From CAYTRP01 sp964625145 (GTDB lineage Bacteria > Sumerlaeota > Sumerlaeia > SLMS01 > JAHLLQ01), in assembly GCA_964625145.1 (NCBI GenBank), contig CAZVAQ010000162.1, positions 1 to 7,664 on the forward strand: DNA of 7,664 nt, read 5' to 3'. Position 1 is the first letter of the stretch; each line of letters begins with the position of its first letter. A program made the translations under genes and the position numbers. This document shows positions 5,001-7,664 of this stretch, piece by piece. The notes beneath the pieces are model-generated. The model saw only the letters and a program-made list of their open reading frames with translations, ran no database searches and was not told the DNA's origin.

Positions 5001-7664
5001 ACATGTAACTCCAACTCCTTACACGATCGATGACCTCCCGCCGGTCACGATGTCGCTCCGGAATGTGACGATCGAGGACAACATTTTCCTTCAGGCTGGA
5101 GCCGTGTACTCGTTCCATCCACGCGCCACGGTTCGGATCGAGGACTGTGAGATTGTCAACAACAGCACGAATCCCGCCAACGGTCACATCGTCTCCAACA
5201 ATCCCTCCACGACTGGTGAGTGCGAACTCCACATCGTCAACAGCCGCTTGTCGAATCCAGTTGGCCGCGGAATCAGCGCGACACGCACGAACTTGTATGT
5301 GCAGGGAAGCACGATCGAGGATCATCACGTCACAGCCTACGGCGGCGGCATCCTCCTTCACAGCAACGGCGCGGACGTCACGATGGAGATTGTCGATTCG
5401 GTGGTGCGAAACAACCGCGCGACACTCGATGGTGGCGGTATGTATATCTTGGGGACCGCGGCGGATCCGCAGTCAATCCCCATGCGGATTGTGAATTCGT
5501 CGGTGGTCGGCAATACGGCTGACCGGACCCATGGCGCCGGCATATTCTTGGACAATGCGGACTTGGAGATCATTCAAAGCACGATCGCGGGCAACCGCGT
5601 GACCGGCACGACATCCGGCACGGGGATCGGGGGTACCGCGGGAGTCGCCTTCAATTCCAGCAATGTCGAACTTCCGCGGACATTGCGGCTGATTCAGTCA
5701 ACCGTGGCGCAAAACGTGACCCTGACTCCATTTTCGGTCGGGAGCACGTCCTCCCCGGGATTGTTCATAGCTGGTTTTTCGCGCCTGGAAATCGGCAACA
5801 GCATCATTGCGGACAATGAGCGGATTGGCTTTCCACGGACGGAATTGGAGACCACTGTAGCTGCGAGCGTGACGTCCCTTGGCGGAAACGTCATCGGGAA
5901 ATTGCAGAACTCCCTGGCGGCAGCGATGCTGGCCAGTGACCAGTATGGCTCGGTGGCCGACCCGTTGGATGCGGGTCTGGAGCCGTTGGGCGATTACGGC
6001 GGCCCCTATCTGACCGTGCGTCCAATTGCCGGTGTCAGCGCGGCGCTTGACGCGGGATTGGATGCGCTCGCAGCGGCGGAGTCGTTGATCGGGGATCAGC
6101 GCGGCTTTGATCGGTTCAATGGGACCGTGGATGCCGGCGCGGTGGAATTGCAGGTTGGCGAGGCGTGCGAGCCGTCCGTCGTGGTGTTCAACAATGCGGA
6201 CAGCGGCGCGGGCTCCCTGCGCCAGGCGGTCCTGGACGTGTGCCCCGGCGGCACGATCACCTTTGATCCGGACTTCTTCATGGATTCGGCAGCGACGCCG
6301 ATTCAGTTGTTGAGCGAGATCGTGATCGACAAGGATGTGACGATCGCCGGACTGGGCCGTGACCGCGTCGCGATCCAGCGGGCGAACACCGATGTGTACT
6401 GCCATGGCCTGGAAATCACCGAGCTGGCCGAAGTCACGCTCGAAGGGCTGGAGGTTCGCTTCTTCATTGCCGACGGTTCGGGCAATGGTGGCGGCACGAT
6501 CATCAATCGCGGCGGATTGACCCTGCGGGAAGTGACGCTGGGTCCCGGCTTGGCCGAGGAGGGGAGCCTCGTGCGATGCACGCTGGGCAGCCGGCTGCAG
6601 GCCTATGATTCGCGGTTTGTCGGCAACGTCGGCACAAACCTGCGGGGCGGCGCCATAGCCGCCACCGAGGCGACTGTTCTGCTGGATGGATGCTATCTGG
6701 CTGCCAACCACTCGGAGCAGGGCGGAGCGATCCACGCGGTGGACACGGATGTGCAGATTGTCAACTCCACCTTGTTCGCAAACACGGCCAGTGCAGGAAC
6801 CGGTGCCTCGGTCCTTTATCTCCAGACGTTGCGCAACGGTTCCAACCCGAAGGCCACGGTAAACTTCTCCACAATCGTGGGGAACGTGGGATCCAGCCAG
6901 CATGCGATCGCGCTGGAGGTGGAGCCCGGAGTGACCAGCAGCGCCGTCTTCGAGATGGGCCAGTCGATCCTGAGCGGTTCGGGTGTGACGGCGATCGGGC
7001 GCTACGGCGACACGGGCCTGACCTATGCGGATGCGTCGCCGGGCTATAACTATCTGACGCCGTCATATGTATCGGATTTCGATATCGGGACTCCCACGAA
7101 CAAGACCAGTGGTTTGGTGCTTCTGCCGGGTGGGCCGGATTTCTATGGTGGACCGACGGAGAATGTCCTCCTCGCGAATACCAGCACGCTGCGCGACGCG
7201 ATTCCGTTGGCGGACTTCCCCGTGGATGGTCCCTCGACGGACCAGCGCGGCATGCCGCGGCCCGATGCAGCGAGCGGCCGCGCGGACATTGGCGCCACGG
7301 AGCTCGAGTGCACGGGAACCCGGGTCGTCACGAGCCCGCTCGACACCGGCCCGGGAACATTGCGCGAGGCGGTGGAACTGGCCTGTTGGGGCGATACGAT
7401 AACCTTTGATCCGGACGTGTTCCCCGATGGTGGTGGCGCGCCGACGATCAACCTGTTCGATCAGATCATTATCAGCAAGGATCTGACAATCCAGGGCCTG
7501 GGGACTGACCGTGTGGTGGTGCGCAAGGATGACAGTACATTCTTCTCCCGTCTGTTCTGGGTTCGGGAGAATGTGACGGTCGGTTTTGAGGATATGACGT
7601 TGCGGGACGGTTTCTTCGCGACAGGATCGCTGGTGTTGAGCAATGGCAGTGTCACGTTTGACCG
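1972..7664 (+). CDS. Giant secreted modular beta-helix protein with repeated choice-of-anchor-Q-like domains (3' end outside window)
   Basis: One reading frame runs from the start region to the window edge without a stop, at least 1897 residues, and is incomplete at the C-terminus. Residues 1-38 form a signal peptide: Arg3 and Arg8, a hydrophobic core at 17-32, and a likely cleavage after A-M-G (38), so the protein is exported. The rest is a chain of modules. Each has a header like NDSGPGSLR, then beta-helix coils with G-G-A-I, N-S-T-I and G-N ladders, then a segment ending D-Q-R-G ... D-I-G-A-x-E, the pattern of choice-of-anchor Q domains. These segments lie at residues about 350-416, 747-801, 1329-1393 and 1725-1779. 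Such proteins are usually surface or extracellular, and adhesion or polysaccharide binding is a guess; no catalytic residues are recognised. The anchor, if any, lies beyond the window. In-frame ATGs at 1873, 1924 and 1951 are alternative starts; a TGA at 1840 limits any extension. Confidence 0.9.
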   Translation, partial: MNRFDSSRAISVGANSWAVAVWMTLVILLMSLPGGAMGQVEYVTNLDDSGTGSLREAIMNVVPGGTVEFDPSLSAKTINLTSGQLLVANPMTILAPDGGIVLDAGGQSRIMFLVMAPGMTLRVENVTFANGFSNAQAGGAIFAPLENVELVRCRFLGNSAAGSYGGAIAMGLGRLDALDCQFINNASGANGGAVHTNGGASFVNTLFSGNQAVNAGGAVNGFTAAVQLVFANCTFHDNEAFDSPTVYMSDGTRLELRNCSIVGNRATNAAGHVLYGNTSTSMDAAIANNIIAGNLIDGVASNAVRLEGGVNRSGGNNLWESDLDAPLPGDVEFGGTLNVEDVVDTSLSHLGGNSQVLALPSGSPAIDGGDDDLIASDVLDMDGNTDVAEFSPYDQRGAGFARIVGAAVDIGAFEFEAAEACEPSKVVMNANDSGPGSLRDAVASVCDGGTITFDPDFFMDSAATPIQLLSEIVIDKDVTITGLGSNRVRIQRATALVFSHGLEIAEQANVTLEYLAVNAFYADASGDGGGAIINRGNLTLNEVTLNGSRSREGSLVLSMPGSRLEAYDSRLLFGGFTGLTERGGAIAATDASVLLDGCFVSQNRADQGGAIYALDSDVVVVNSTIVANEGTGTDGASVLYLGSSRDDSDATARVNFSTIAFNGATASLVALESHAGTTGSAVFELGQSIFSIPANTGVLKLGETDQTVADASPGYNYIASAYIGDFDLPSSTNTTSGFSILGGATFNGGPTENLLLSGSSTLRDAIPAEAFPIDGPATDQRGFPRPDPFSGRADIGATEFECLGTQLVMNADNSGEGSLREAVLNACWGGTIEFDPTVFVAGGGAPPINLTSAIEINRDLAIEGLGTDRVVIRKDDGTSASGLFRIMPSVKVAISELTMRDGRDTFGSLVRLHGELELTNCHLLNSMSPGAGGPINVELPSNYIDVPRVNRLTVSGCLFEGNSCTVAGTWSGVRAVSSPNVDLQVEIIDSVFRNNDGTLGNSGYGAVSLIHVTPTPYTIDDLPPVTMSLRNVTIEDNIFLQAGAVYSFHPRATVRIEDCEIVNNSTNPANGHIVSNNPSTTGECELHIVNSRLSNPVGRGISATRTNLYVQGSTIEDHHVTAYGGGILLHSNGADVTMEIVDSVVRNNRATLDGGGMYILGTAADPQSIPMRIVNSSVVGNTADRTHGAGIFLDNADLEIIQSTIAGNRVTGTTSGTGIGGTAGVAFNSSNVELPRTLRLIQSTVAQNVTLTPFSVGSTSSPGLFIAGFSRLEIGNSIIADNERIGFPRTELETTVAASVTSLGGNVIGKLQNSLAAAMLASDQYGSVADPLDAGLEPLGDYGGPYLTVRPIAGVSAALDAGLDALAAAESLIGDQRGFDRFNGTVDAGAVELQVGEACEPSVVVFNNADSGAGSLRQAVLDVCPGGTITFDPDFFMDSAATPIQLLSEIVIDKDVTIAGLGRDRVAIQRANTDVYCHGLEITELAEVTLEGLEVRFFIADGSGNGGGTIINRGGLTLREVTLGPGLAEEGSLVRCTLGSRLQAYDSRFVGNVGTNLRGGAIAATEATVLLDGCYLAANHSEQGGAIHAVDTDVQIVNSTLFANTASAGTGASVLYLQTLRNGSNPKATVNFSTIVGNVGSSQHAIALEVEPGVTSSAVFEMGQSILSGSGVTAIGRYGDTGLTYADASPGYNYLTPSYVSDFDIGTPTNKTSGLVLLPGGPDFYGGPTENVLLANTSTLRDAIPLADFPVDGPSTDQRGMPRPDAASGRADIGATELECTGTRVVTSPLDTGPGTLREAVELACWGDTITFDPDVFPDGGGAPTINLFDQIIISKDLTIQGLGTDRVVVRKDDSTFFSRLFWVRENVTVGFEDMTLRDGFFATGSLVLSNGSVTFD
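2089..3231 (+). repeat. Module M0 of the giant protein (first header, helix and Q-like segment)
   Basis: The header reads N-L-D-D-S-G-T-G-S-L-R (from 2104), followed by G-G-T-V-E-F-D-P, matching the later headers. Coils with G-G-A-I/V and N-x-A-x-G spacing run from about 2380 to 2860. A choice-of-anchor-Q-like end lies at 3019-3219: G-G-N-S-Q, S-P-A-I-D-G-G, D-Q-R-G, D-I-G-A-F-E. This is the best textbook Q-type ending in the window. Unlike later modules, the header has no cysteines. The S-L-R of this module and that of the next are 1152 bp apart. Confidence 0.75.
3232..4374 (+). repeat. Module A of the giant protein, first copy (1143 bp)
   Basis: It begins C-E-P-S and carries the header D-S-G-P-G-S-L-R, the 99-bp conserved block, coils with G-G-A-I-A-A-T and V-N-F-S-T-I, a D-A-S-P-G-Y-N-Y segment, and a Q-like ending (G-G-P-T-E-N ... 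D-Q-R-G-F-P-R ... D-I-G-A-T-E). The second copy (6166-7308) has the same total length. The two align with only small indels that cancel out: two codons lost and two single codons gained in A'. Confidence 0.85.
3313..3411 (+). repeat. 99-bp perfect direct repeat, copy 1
   Basis: This block is identical base for base to 6247-6345. It encodes 33 residues starting G-G-T-I-T-F-D-P and ending I-D-K-D-V-T-I. Hand counts show about 63% identity in the 81 bp upstream and about 69% in the 81 bp downstream, so the perfect block stands out sharply from its surroundings. Confidence 0.95.
4375..6165 (+). repeat. Module B of the giant protein, first copy (1791 bp)
   Basis: It begins C-L-G-T with header D-N-S-G-E-G-S-L-R-E-A-V and C-W-G-G-T-I-E-F-D-P. 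It is 648 bp (216 codons) longer than module A because it has more beta-helix coils, such as G-G-G-I-L-L (5342 on), G-G-G-M-Y-I (5432 on) and G-A-G-I-F-L (about 5534). It ends with S-L-G-G-N-V-I-G, a V-A-D-P-L-D-A-G segment and a Q-like end at 5956-6150 in which the motif is D-A-G-A-V-E. Confidence 0.85.
6166..7308 (+). repeat. Module A' of the giant protein, second copy of module A (1143 bp)
   Basis: It starts C-E-P-S exactly 2934 bp after module A and is the same length. Shared segments include G-G-A-I-A-A-T, V-L-L-D-G-C, G-A-S-V-L-Y-L, V-N-F-S-T-I, G-Q-S-I, D-A-S-P-G-Y-N-Y, G-G-P-T-E-N, S-T-L-R-D-A-I-P and G-R-A-D-I-G-A-T-E. The remaining positions are considerably diverged, so apart from the 99-bp block the duplication is not recent. 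Confidence 0.85.
6247..6345 (+). repeat. 99-bp perfect direct repeat, copy 2
   Basis: This is the second copy of the block at 3313-3411, at an offset of 2934 bp. The bases just outside differ on both sides (T versus C upstream, A versus G downstream), which fixes the block edges. Confidence 0.95.
7309..7664 (+). repeat. Module B' of the giant protein, second copy of module B (cut by window edge)
   Basis: It begins C-T-G-T exactly 2934 bp after module B. About 118 residues are visible and align to module B without gaps at the start: G-x-G-T/S-L-R-E-A-V, A-C-W-G, F-D-P, G-G-G-A-P, I-N-L, G-L-G-T-D-R-V-V, R-K-D-D. The first header position is D-T-G-P-G-T-L-R, a slight variant. How many more units follow cannot be seen. 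Confidence 0.8.

Noticed and set aside
3232..7664. Tandem repeats as a CRISPR array or mobile element
   Set aside because: The repeats are kilobase-long coding modules within one open frame. There are no short regularly spaced repeats, terminal inverted repeats or transposase motifs.

Overview
This is a GC-rich bacterial window. Every well-supported gene reads left to right: a tRNA, two ordinary housekeeping-type genes, and then a giant repeat-bearing secreted protein that fills the right three quarters and runs off the edge. A giant secreted beta-helix protein with choice-of-anchor-Q-like domains fits a Verrucomicrobiota or Planctomycetota genome. That assignment rests on family knowledge and general look, not on a marker gene, so it is tentative.

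Left part (1-1760). A G-rich stretch with a run of 12 G lies before a complete tRNA-Thr(GGT) at 143-218, which has an encoded CCA end. A small perfect hairpin follows the tRNA. A divergent class I SAM-dependent methyltransferase (297-1127) comes next, and 72 bp later a canonical peptide deformylase (1200-1760, GTG start). The expected deformylase partner fmt does not follow.

Middle (1761-1971). This short non-coding stretch holds a weak hairpin plus T-run that may end the deformylase transcript, and the uncertain start region of the next gene. Candidate ATGs lie at 1873, 1924, 1951 and 1972; 1972 gives the most conventional signal peptide.

Right part (1972-7664). One uninterrupted reading frame of at least 1897 codons has a signal peptide but no stop codon in the window. 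It is built from concatenated modules. Each starts with a header of the type N-x-x-D-S-G-x-G-S-L-R, continues with parallel beta-helix coils (G-G-A-I ... N-S-T-I ... G-N), and ends with a choice-of-anchor-Q-like segment (D-Q-R-G ... D-I-G-A-x-E). The modules run M0 (about 1.15 kb), A (1143 bp), B (1791 bp), A' (1143 bp) and B' (cut by the window edge). A'-B' repeats A-B at an exact offset of 2934 bp (978 codons), so the gene grew by tandem duplication of a two-module unit. A and A' share a 99-bp block with no mismatch inside otherwise diverged sequence, a sign of recent conversion or recombination. Headers after the first carry a cysteine pair exactly 25 residues apart that M0 lacks.

No CRISPR array, transposase, defence cassette or minus-strand gene could be supported. 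Long minus-strand open frames are shadows of the GC-rich coding strand. The most distinctive content is the modular architecture of the giant protein.
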